Part shown: in pieces, positions 1 to 7,216 of the stretch
Layout of the letters: the number at the start of each line of letters is the position of its first letter
Numbering within the stretch: the stretch's first letter is position 1
From: Mesorhizobium sp. B2-1-8
Lineage (GTDB): Bacteria > Pseudomonadota > Alphaproteobacteria > Rhizobiales > Rhizobiaceae
Length of the DNA: 64,000 nt
Reading direction: 5' to 3'
NCBI RefSeq assembly: GCF_006442545.2
Contig: NZ_CP083952.1
Location: forward strand, 5,929,501-5,993,500
Program-made: the position numbers and the translations under genes
The notes under the pieces: generated by a model
The model's database searches: none
The model's input: only the letters and a program-made list of their open reading frames with translations
Told to the model about the DNA's origin: nothing

Positions 1-105
1 ATCAGTTCCTCGGCGGCCCTGCATGGTCATGCGCCCGGTTTCCATCACATAGCCTCGGTCCGCGATGCCCAACGCGGCGTACGCGTTCTGGTCTACCAGA
101 AGCAC
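1..105 (-). pseudogene. livF: LivF C-terminal remnant (branched-chain amino acid ABC ATPase)
   Basis: Reading the minus strand from 105 to 1 gives 35 codons beginning [18 protein letters not shown] and continuing to YVMETGRM. This is the segment after Walker B (the LLVEQN...A..YVLETGR stretch) of LivF, the ATPase of branched-chain amino acid importers. After MQG the expected AEEL appears only after a one-base shift, so the frame is damaged. At 105-107 the similarity stops abruptly and istB sequence begins on the other strand. The missing upstream part seems to lie at 9617-9685. The gene continues beyond the left window edge, so the full extent is unknown. It is a remnant, not a working gene. 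Confidence 0.7.
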
Positions 106-106
106 A

Positions 107-541
107 CGCAACGCCGCGCTCATCGGCGGCACAGGAACCGGCAAGTCGCATCTGGCAATCGCCATTGCCCGCGCCCTGATCCGCAACGGCTCGCGCGGTC
201 GCTTCTTCAACGTCGTCGATCTCGTCAACCGGCTCGAGACCGAGCACCGCGGCGGCAAGCAGGGCCGCATTGCCGATCATCTTACTCGGCTCGACTTCGT
301 CGTCTTCGATGAACTCGGCTATCTGCCCTTCGCCCAGGCCGGCGGACAATTGCTTTTCCACCTGATCAGCAGACTCTATGAACGGACCTCGATCATCGTC
401 ACCACCAACCTGGCGTTCGGCGAATGGCCCGCCGTCTTCGGCGACGCCAAGATGACGACAGCGCTGCTCGACCGTCTCACCCATCATTGCGAGATCATCG
501 AGACCGGAAACGAATCCTGGCGCTTCAAGAACCGCGCCTGA
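107..541 (+). pseudogene. istB: IstB 3' half (IS21-family helper ATPase), cut at its 5' end
   Basis: About 144 codons from [20 protein letters not shown] to the stop at 541 encode the AAA+ half of IstB, the ATP-binding helper of IS21 transposition. Walker A is GGTGTGKS, Walker B is VVFDELGY, and the sensor region [10 protein letters not shown] and C-terminal SWRF are present. The N-terminal domain (about 97 residues) is absent here. The start-like ATG at 65 lies in antisense livF sequence and is spurious. The missing half is found at 9686-9980 on the opposite strand, so this is one gene split by an inversion rather than a separate copy. Confidence 0.85.
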
Positions 542-630
542 TCACCTGCCAAGCGTCATCCGCCTTCGCCCGGGCTGCGCAACCCTGACCAGCTCCGCCC
601 GGGCGAACGCTGACCGCCGCGCATTACATA

Positions 631-685
631 AGGGGGGGTCAAAATTGGACGCCGATCGGGGGTCAGTTTTGGAAGCCGTTTGACA
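631..685 (+). repeat. IS21 terminal repeat pair, istB end
   Basis: Two related blocks lie in tandem. The inner one, GGGGTCAAAATTGGACGCC, is around 636-653. The outer one is about 659-685 and ends CCGTTTGACA. Both match the blocks at 11534-11596 at the istA end. Multiple terminal repeats of this kind bind IstA in IS21 elements. Confidence 0.7.
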
Positions 686-852
686 GTGAGGCGTTGCTCG
701 TCGAGGGGGAGAGCGTCTACAGGCTTCCGTCAGCCTCAACGTCAGCGTAGCTGAACAGTTCGCCAGTTCGATCGTCGCCCCCGCGCACTCGTCACCTCCG
801 AATCCCTTCCGAACCAGTGAGTCACCGCTGCGGTCCGGTGGCGAGTGCCGTT

Positions 853-2121
853 TCAAAAGTCTGCTAGACTGTATTCGATATCCGCCTTTCCCGTGCAGAT
901 GGATTTCAGATTACGGACAAACAAGGAAATGTTCCCGAAATAATTCGGGTACATTTCAATAAGTTTTTCAAATTTATCTACTTCGACCAAGGCGGCCGTT
1001 ACATCAATACCTCTTATCTCGATCTTTTTCTCTATCTCCTCCAACGTCCGCACGCCTAACATAATAGTTCTGTATGGTTCAATTGTTACGTTATGATCTT
1101 TGCTATATTGGAGCAAATAGTATCGAAATTTTTCCGTCTTCTGGACGACGTTCTCTGAGTAGAGGGGAAGATCCTTGATGTCGTCTAATATGCTTGTCGC
1201 ACCTATACGCGTGTTGATATCCCGCAATTCCCGCACTCGGTCATCGTGATCCGGAACACCGATAGGAACGGGACACTGCTCAACGTACGCGAATTCCGCC
1301 GACATAAGCTGGAAAAGGCGTAGCCAATCCTGCTCGCCGTTTCCGTGCTTCAAGTCCTGGCGCCGGAATAGCCCGACGGCCTCAACTGCAGTTGCCCATG
1401 AGTGCTGAAGTGTGGTCCGAACTTGCAATTCGATGCGTCGTCCCTCGAAAGCCTCAGTGTCGGCAGCTCTGGGTCGGTACTGGAAAACAATATGGTGACT
1501 TCGATAGCCGTCCGGCTTCGGCTCATCGATATAGTCAAATTCCCGAGAGTGTATCTCATGGGGGAACCTGTCTCGCATCGATGCGAGAAGCATGCGAACA
1601 CTTTTGATGTCGGGCATGACTGCTCGGCAGCCGCCGATATCGTTCATGGTATCCAAATTGGTGGTGGACTCTCGAAGCTTCCGACGAATGGATGCCATGC
1701 GCTTCGGACGCGATGCCATGTCGCCCTTCAACCGCAGGGCTCTCATGTGGTGACCGACAGAGAACCGAACGCTCCGCATCGGCAGAAAGTGCGAGTCGCG
1801 CCAGCTATTGGCGATTGAGAAGATTTCGAGTGCGTCCACATACTGGCCGGCAGTGATGTCTCGTCCGAACTGCATAGGTTTTGCCAGCCGATCGCCTGCC
1901 TTGCGAACGGCTTTCATGCTGTATTCAAGGCGCGGGTACTCAGTCATTGGACCCATATAATCAAGGTAGGCCGCCTCATTCTGGACTGGCGGGACTACCG
2001 CAAGGGAATCGATCGCATGGATCGTATCTCTTTGTGTACGCGAAGTCCGCTCAGAGCGGCTGGGATCGAAGCCGGAAGCCCTCGACAGTGCCTCCTCGAG
2101 TTGCGCTGGCGCTAACCTCAC
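853..2121 (-). CDS. RelA/SpoT nucleotidyltransferase-domain protein (orphan, possible toxSAS)
   Basis: The protein (422 residues from 2121; an alternative start at 1947 gives MTEYPRLEYS) carries a ppGpp-synthetase fold: NDIGGCRAVM, PKPDGYRSHHIVFQ and RIELQVRTTLQHSWA correspond to the G-loop/acceptor and catalytic segments of RelA/SpoT synthetases. No HD hydrolase, TGS or ACT domain is present, so it is not the housekeeping Rsh. A C-terminal region of about 170 residues has no recognised domain. The DNA is visibly richer in A+T than its neighbours, suggesting transfer. The gene is alone between an IS21 end and the divergent mloK1, with no evident antitoxin. It could make (p)ppGpp-like alarmones, or act as a toxic synthetase that pyrophosphorylates tRNA or makes ppApp; the sequence does not decide. 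Confidence 0.8.
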   Translation of the reverse strand: MRLAPAQLEEALSRASGFDPSRSERTSRTQRDTIHAIDSLAVVPPVQNEAAYLDYMGPMTEYPRLEYSMKAVRKAGDRLAKPMQFGRDITAGQYVDALEIFSIANSWRDSHFLPMRSVRFSVGHHMRALRLKGDMASRPKRMASIRRKLRESTTNLDTMNDIGGCRAVMPDIKSVRMLLASMRDRFPHEIHSREFDYIDEPKPDGYRSHHIVFQYRPRAADTEAFEGRRIELQVRTTLQHSWATAVEAVGLFRRQDLKHGNGEQDWLRLFQLMSAEFAYVEQCPVPIGVPDHDDRVRELRDINTRIGATSILDDIKDLPLYSENVVQKTEKFRYYLLQYSKDHNVTIEPYRTIMLGVRTLEEIEKKIEIRGIDVTAALVEVDKFEKLIEMYPNYFGNISLFVRNLKSICTGKADIEYSLADF

Positions 2122-2287
2122 CGACTCCTGCAGCTCAAGCGCATGCGACGTCGGACCATGCGTCTGTTCACTTTCCCGGCCATCTGAGTTTCACCGTGTG
2201 ATGAACATCGCAGCGAAAGTAAGCACCTTTGCGCTTGCCTTGAAGGCATCCTATTCTGGAGGAATAGCATCCGCTCGTGGGCACAGA

Positions 2288-3355
2288 ATGTCGGTACTGC
2301 CTTTCCTGAGAATTTACGCGCCGCTCAACGCGGTGCTGGCTGCGCCTGGGCTGCTGGCGGTGGCTGCGCTCACGATGCCGGACATGTCCGGACGAAGCAG
2401 GCTGGCTCTGACTGCCGTGCTCACGGTCATTTGGGGCGCCTATCTTCTGCAGATGGCCGAGACGTTGTTCAAGCGCTGGGCGGGAGACCTTCGGGACAGG
2501 ACGCCGGCAATCGCCGTTGATATGCTCGCGGTTTTGGTTCCACTCGCCGCATTTCTGCTCGTCGGCACGCCCGACCGGAGCCTCTACTGTGCTGTCTGGC
2601 TGCTGAAACCGCTGCGCGACTCGACTTTCTTCCCGGTACTGGGCAGGGTGCTGGCCAACGAAGCGCGCAACCTGATCGGCGTCACCACGCTCTTCGGCGT
2701 CGTTCTGTTCGGTGTCGCGCTCGCGGCCTATGTCATCGAGCGCGACATCCAACCGGAAAAGTTCGGCAGCATCCCCCAGGCAATGTGGTGGGCGGTGGTC
2801 ACGCTGTCCACCACCGGTTACGGCGACGCCATTCCGCAAAGTTTCGCCGGCCGCCTCCTTGCCGGGGCGGTCATGATGTGTGGCATCGGCGTCTTCGCGC
2901 TCTGGGCCGGTATTCTTGCCTCCGGCTTCTATCAAGAAATCCGCCGCGAGGATTTCGTCCGCAATTGGCAATTGGTCGCCGCCGTGCCGTTGTTTCAGAA
3001 GCTCGGCCCGGCCACGCTGGTCGAGATCGTGCGCGCGTTGAGACCTCGTAATTTGCCGCCGGGCGCCGTGATCTGCCGCAGGGGCGAGACTGGGGATCGG
3101 ATGTTCTTCGTTGTGGAGGGCCGTGTCAGCGTCGCGACGCCACACCCGGTGGAGCTTGGCCCTGGCGCCTTTTTCGGCGAGATGGCGCTGATCAGCGGCG
3201 AACCGCGCTCGGCGACCGTCAGCGCCGCAACGGCGGTCTCACTCCTGTCGCTGCACGCGGCGGATTTCCAGATGCTGTGCAGCAGCAGCCCGGAAATCGC
3301 GGAAATCATCCGCAAGACCGCGCGCGAACGGCACGGCGCGGCACCGACGGCTTGA
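2288..3355 (+). CDS. mloK1: Cyclic-nucleotide-gated potassium channel MloK1
   Basis: The 355-residue protein starting MSVLPFLRIYAP matches the structurally characterised M. loti channel MlotiK1 (mll3241) over its full length with scattered substitutions. Order of parts: six inner-membrane helices (about 1-210), a pore with the K+ selectivity filter TTGYGD near residue 175, a short C-linker, then a cyclic-nucleotide-binding domain (about 220-350) with GPGAFFGEMALISGEPRSATV, the phosphate-binding cassette including its arginine. Binding of cAMP opens the pore in this family. The start at 2288 is chosen because it gives exactly the MloK1 N-terminus and length; in-frame codons upstream to 2198 are not part of the known protein. 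The gene is divergent from the RelA/SpoT gene. Its presence strongly marks the genus. Confidence 0.97.
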   Translation: MSVLPFLRIYAPLNAVLAAPGLLAVAALTMPDMSGRSRLALTAVLTVIWGAYLLQMAETLFKRWAGDLRDRTPAIAVDMLAVLVPLAAFLLVGTPDRSLYCAVWLLKPLRDSTFFPVLGRVLANEARNLIGVTTLFGVVLFGVALAAYVIERDIQPEKFGSIPQAMWWAVVTLSTTGYGDAIPQSFAGRLLAGAVMMCGIGVFALWAGILASGFYQEIRREDFVRNWQLVAAVPLFQKLGPATLVEIVRALRPRNLPPGAVICRRGETGDRMFFVVEGRVSVATPHPVELGPGAFFGEMALISGEPRSATVSAATAVSLLSLHAADFQMLCSSSPEIAEIIRKTARERHGAAPTA

Positions 3356-3890
3356 CCGTACCAGGCGTTCGCCAGGAGGAGGACGCGGATCCGGAAACTG
3401 ACGCTATGTTCCTTGATGTCATTCCAGGTCAAACCGGGCGCTTCGCCGAGGCGGCAGCCGAGCGCCGGCACAATCAACAAGGCCGCGTCTTTCTATGGAA
3501 AAGTTTGAGCGCGCCGAACATCGGCCTTTCCTCGGATGCGGCGAATCCGCGGCAATTCCCTGGCAGACGACTCCAGGCCTTGCCATGATTCCGTCGGCCG
3601 ATCGCCGGATTCGGCCGGAAACAGGCGGTTGCGGCGGGCCCGATAGTTAACGAGAGCTTTCTGAGTGAGGCCAAATCGTGACGTTTCTGCAACACAGGTC
3701 GGGGATAGCAGCCGAACTGTCCTTTCGCCGGTACGATCGTTGTTGAACGCCGCCGGCTCATGGGTAATGTCGAATTCGAAGGAGCGGCGCGGTGCGCATC
3801 TTTTTCGGTAGTGGGGATGGGGCAGGGAACGCTGTCCTTCAGCAAAGAATACCCAGACCCGTTTTTTAACTTTTGACTGGAGGTCAGAAA
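3356..3890. pseudogene. Intergenic region with possible tyrosine-recombinase scrap and porin leader
   Basis: About 535 bp without an intact gene. On the minus strand, 3480 to about 3360 reads LIVPALGCRLGEAPGLTWND, which resembles the R-box (G.RLGEAL.LTW.DI) of phage-type tyrosine recombinases; the frame then runs into antisense mloK1 sequence. This would be a short fossil of an integrase; the match is brief and not certain. The part from about 3600 to 3890 is the leader of the porin gene and ends in the ribosome-binding site GGAGG at 3879-3883. No clear -35/-10 pair was identified. Confidence 0.35.
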
Positions 3891-5057
3891 ATGAACATCA
3901 AGAGCCTTCTCCTCGGCTCCGCTGCGGCTCTGCTCGCAGTTTCCGGTGCGCGCGCCGCCGACGCCGTCGTCGTCGCCGAGCCGGAACCCGCTGAATACGT
4001 CAAGATCTGCGACGTCTACGGCGCTGGCTACTTCTACATCCCCGGCACCGAAACCTGCCTGCGCATCGGTGGCTATATCCGTTACGACATCAGCGGTGGC
4101 GACGTCGGTTCGTTCGATGGTGCGAAGTCCCGTGACGTGAAGGACGGTGACGTACAGGAGACCTGGCGCAAGAAGGCCCGCTTCACGCTGAAGACCTGGA
4201 CCGGCCAGGAAACCGAGCTCGGCACGTTGAAGACCTACACCGAGACCCGCTTCAACTTCCAAAATCGCAACGGCTATGCCTCCTACTATGGCAATCCTGC
4301 GGGCAACACGGGCGCGTCGCTGAACTTCGCCTGGATCCAGCTCGGCGGCCTGCGCGTCGGTAAGGACGAATCGGCCTTCAACACGTTCATCGGCTACGCC
4401 GGCAACGTGATCCAGGATACGCTTGTTCCTTACGGCGACTTCGACACCAACGTCGTGCAGTACTACTTCGACGCCGGCAACGGCTTCTCGGCCGTGGTTT
4501 CGCTCGAAGAAGGTTCGGGCAAAGGCACTCCTGGTGCCTACGGCGTGGGCACGATCGACAGCTACGTTCCGCATGTCGTCGGTGGCGTGAAGTGGACGCA
4601 GGGTTGGGGCGCCATCACCGGTGTCGTCGCTTATGACAGCAACTACGAAGAAGTGGCCGGCAAGGTTCGCTTGGACGTGAATGTCTCCAGCGCACTGTCG
4701 CTGTGGATCATGGGCGGCTATGGTTCTGACAACCACCTCAACGATACCAGCTATGCGCTCCCGGCTGGCGGCCGCGGCTTCTACAAGCAGTGGGGCGGCA
4801 ACTGGGCAGTTTGGGGCGGTGGCACCTACAAGTTCAACGAGAAGACCTCGTTCAACGCCCAGGCGGGCTATGACGACTGGAAGAACCTCAGTCTCGTTGC
4901 AAACGTTGCCTACGACATCGTTCCCGGCTTCACAGTCACGGCCGAAGTCGACTACCTGCACGCAGGTCATTTCGGCGATGTGGGCTTCTCGAACTGGACG
5001 AATGCCGACAAGAAGAACAGCGTCGGCGGTATGCTCCGCTTCCAGCGCTCCTTCTAA
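3891..5057 (+). CDS. Outer-membrane porin, RopA/Omp2 type
   Basis: The 388-residue protein begins MNIKSLLLGSAAALLAVSGA with a Sec signal peptide cut after ARA, giving a mature N-terminus AADAVVVAEPEP. It then has the rhizobial porin signature YVKICDVYGAGYFYIPGTET with the two conserved cysteines (KICD and TCLR), followed by many alternating beta-strands and a C-terminal aromatic residue (RFQRSF) needed for outer-membrane assembly. It forms a general diffusion pore as in the Brucella Omp2b / Rhizobium RopA family. The start at 3891 follows GGAGG at 8 bp; the upstream ATG at 3873 precedes that site and is rejected. A strong terminator follows at 5081, so it is monocistronic. Confidence 0.95.
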   Translation: MNIKSLLLGSAAALLAVSGARAADAVVVAEPEPAEYVKICDVYGAGYFYIPGTETCLRIGGYIRYDISGGDVGSFDGAKSRDVKDGDVQETWRKKARFTLKTWTGQETELGTLKTYTETRFNFQNRNGYASYYGNPAGNTGASLNFAWIQLGGLRVGKDESAFNTFIGYAGNVIQDTLVPYGDFDTNVVQYYFDAGNGFSAVVSLEEGSGKGTPGAYGVGTIDSYVPHVVGGVKWTQGWGAITGVVAYDSNYEEVAGKVRLDVNVSSALSLWIMGGYGSDNHLNDTSYALPAGGRGFYKQWGGNWAVWGGGTYKFNEKTSFNAQAGYDDWKNLSLVANVAYDIVPGFTVTAEVDYLHAGHFGDVGFSNWTNADKKNSVGGMLRFQRSF

Positions 5058-5080
5058 CAGGCGCTGCCTGATTGAAATCG

Positions 5081-5111
5081 AAAACCCGGCGGGCAACCGC
5101 CGGGTTTTTTT
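5081..5111 (+). terminator. Rho-independent terminator of the porin gene
   Basis: An 8-bp GC stem (CCCGGCGG / CCGCCGGG) closes a GCAA tetraloop, is extended by A/T pairing, and is followed by six to seven T. It lies 24 bp after the porin stop. The following 280 bp up to 5390 hold no gene that I can support. Confidence 0.93.
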
Positions 5112-5390
5112 ATGCCGTCTGTATGGAACTTCGGACAGCCGATGGCATGGCCGCCCGCCTGCTGCCACGCTTGCAGACGTGGAAGAGCAATCCTCGCAGC
5201 GAAAGGAAAGCAGGAAGCAAAACTGCTTGGCAAGCGACGCTCGAAACGGCGGGAGACTCTGTGGCCAGGATACGCAGGCAGGACAGAGCGGGTGTGAAAG
5301 AACTCAGCCTGAGCAAACCCTGGCGGCGGAAAGCGTACGCCTGCCGGATAGGATGCAACCTAAGATGCGCGCAGCATCAGGCACTACCGC

Positions 5391-7067
5391 TCAAACCTCA
5401 GCCAGATCGCCCAAGGCTTCGATCAACGGCTGAATCTCGCTTTCGTAATTCTTCCAACGCTTGACGGACGAATTATAGATCGGCTGGCGGACCTGCCAAT
5501 TGCTGTAGGTATTTACGGAGCCGCCCCTGTCAAAAAAGCGCAGGCAGGCATCGTCCCACGGCAATCCGAGATAATCTATGAGCCGGCGCGACTGCTCCTC
5601 CTGATTTTCGATCAACGTCTCGTAGCGATTTTCGAAAATGCGACCCGGGAAAACCTTATCCCAATGCCGCATCAAGCGATCATACTCCCTGTAGTAAAGC
5701 CCCAGCGTCTCAAGATCGGCACTGTAGCTGTGGGCTTTATTGAACTGCAGGACGAAACAGGAGATGCAATTGTCGATGGCGTCGCGACGACAATGAATGA
5801 TACGCGCTTTTGGGAAAAGGAGACCAACCAGGCCGATCATCTCGAAATTGTGAGGCATCTTGTCAACAATTCGCAGCGAGTCCGGAGCCCGCTCGCGCAG
5901 ATAAGCAAGGTGCTCTTCGGCCAAAGTCCTGGTCAGATCGGGAGTAATCATCGCGATCGATTGACCGAGGCTCGCGTTGGAACCGTCTACGACACCGAGT
6001 CCACTGGCTATTCGCCTAAGTTTGCTGAGCTCGCCGGCACCATGAACATCGGGGTGACTGGCACAGATCTGCTCTGTCAACGTCGTGCCCGAGCGAGGCA
6101 TGCCGACGACGAATACAGGCGTCTCCGAGGGATTGCCGTACGCGGCTCTTGAAGCGACCAGTTCCGGCGTGAAGGTTTCGATCATGACATCGATCCAGCG
6201 ACGATAAGATTGCAGATCGAATGTATGGCCCCCGGCTTGATTCCCCTTCTTGAAGTGATCCATCGCCTCCTTATAGCGACGGAGGTCGTTGAGAACCTTT
6301 CCAGCGGCGTGATGGAGCGCTGCCGCTCCCCCCGGCCCATGGCCCGGATCTTGAAGCTCCCTCAGGATTGCCCCGAGTTCTGGCGGCTCTTCAGCGAATT
6401 TGCGCGTGCGTACAAGCGCATTGTGGGCAGCCGGTACCGCGATGCGCCGTTCTATTGCCTCTTTCAGATGAACCGCGGCTTCGTCCATACGGCCGAGGCT
6501 TGCGAGCGCGCGGGGCAGCCCCAACCGGGCTACGGGATGATCTCGGTCGACCCTGAGCGCCTTCTCAAAGAGCGGCAGCGCCATTTCCCCCTTGTCAAAC
6601 GCATTGTATGCATCGCCCAAGGCGCAAAGCGCTTCCACCAGATCCGGCTTCAAGTCCAGGGCGTACTGAAGGTGACTGATCGCCGGCGTAAATTCGCTGA
6701 CCTTCAAATAGGTCTCGCCGAGGCTAAGATGGTAGTAGGGGTTCTGCGGATCCTCTGCCACCGCCCGAGCGAAATACCGCAGTGACTTTTCGTTATCGAA
6801 ACCGAGCCCGAGCGTTCCCAGGATATACAGGGCCAGCGGATGGTTTGACGTGCGAGCCAAGACCCTGTGGCACAGTTCCTCAGCCTCGGACAGACGTTCG
6901 GCCTGCTGCAATTCGAGCGCCTGCCGTAAAAGCAAGTCGTCGGCGTGGCTGCGGTGGGGGCCTGCCTTAGGCTGCGCTTTGAGTGGCGCAGCCTTCGGTG
7001 ATGCCGCCTTCGGCGAGGGTTGGGTCTTCAGGTGCTTTGCCCATGCGGGCGGCAATCGGTTGCTCAT
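5391..7067 (-). CDS. TPR-containing sulfotransferase
   Basis: 558 residues. A Pro/Lys/Ala-rich low-complexity tail (about 12-38) precedes several tetratricopeptide repeats (about 45-280; for example PQNPYYHLSLGETYLKVSEF). A sulfotransferase domain follows: VFVVGMPRSGTTLTEQI near 318-334 is the P-loop-like 5'-phosphosulfate loop for PAPS, and HCRRDAIDNCISCF near 425-440 is the 3'-phosphate motif with its Arg and Ser. The enzyme would transfer sulfate from PAPS to an unknown acceptor, the TPR part probably binding a partner or substrate. No signal peptide is seen, so it is cytoplasmic. The gene stands alone. Similar rhizobial proteins are annotated as tetratricopeptide repeat-containing sulfotransferases; no specific substrate can be named. 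Confidence 0.88.
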   Translation of the reverse strand: MSNRLPPAWAKHLKTQPSPKAASPKAAPLKAQPKAGPHRSHADDLLLRQALELQQAERLSEAEELCHRVLARTSNHPLALYILGTLGLGFDNEKSLRYFARAVAEDPQNPYYHLSLGETYLKVSEFTPAISHLQYALDLKPDLVEALCALGDAYNAFDKGEMALPLFEKALRVDRDHPVARLGLPRALASLGRMDEAAVHLKEAIERRIAVPAAHNALVRTRKFAEEPPELGAILRELQDPGHGPGGAAALHHAAGKVLNDLRRYKEAMDHFKKGNQAGGHTFDLQSYRRWIDVMIETFTPELVASRAAYGNPSETPVFVVGMPRSGTTLTEQICASHPDVHGAGELSKLRRIASGLGVVDGSNASLGQSIAMITPDLTRTLAEEHLAYLRERAPDSLRIVDKMPHNFEMIGLVGLLFPKARIIHCRRDAIDNCISCFVLQFNKAHSYSADLETLGLYYREYDRLMRHWDKVFPGRIFENRYETLIENQEEQSRRLIDYLGLPWDDACLRFFDRGGSVNTYSNWQVRQPIYNSSVKRWKNYESEIQPLIEALGDLAEV

Positions 7068-7216
7068 CCTGTTTCGCTAGCAAAAGGGGCTTGGAGAATC
7101 CAGCCTCAATAGCCGTTTTGCGCAGAGCGCTGGCGTGGCCCCATCGATTTGCCCATTCTTCCGGATCGAGCCTTATCGGATTTCCGCTCCGGTCGGTCCG
7201 GTGACGGCGCTCTTTC

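Larger units (their letters stand above)
107..685 (+). mobile_element. IS21-family element, distal part (istB side)
   Basis: This piece contains the istB 3' half, about 90 bp of non-coding tail and the outer terminus ending in TTTGACA at 685. Together with 9686-11596 it makes 2,490 bp, a normal IS21-family length. The two parts lie in opposite orientation. No target-site duplication could be recognised when the sequence outside 685 was compared with that outside 11596. Confidence 0.75.

Noticed and set aside
2198..2287. Longer N-terminus of the K+ channel from 2198
   Set aside because: The 355-residue form from 2288 equals the known MloK1 exactly in length and start; the extra residues are unrelated.
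3474..5168. 564-codon frame antisense to the porin gene
   Set aside because: Mirrors the porin codon pattern and has no ribosome-binding site or domain.
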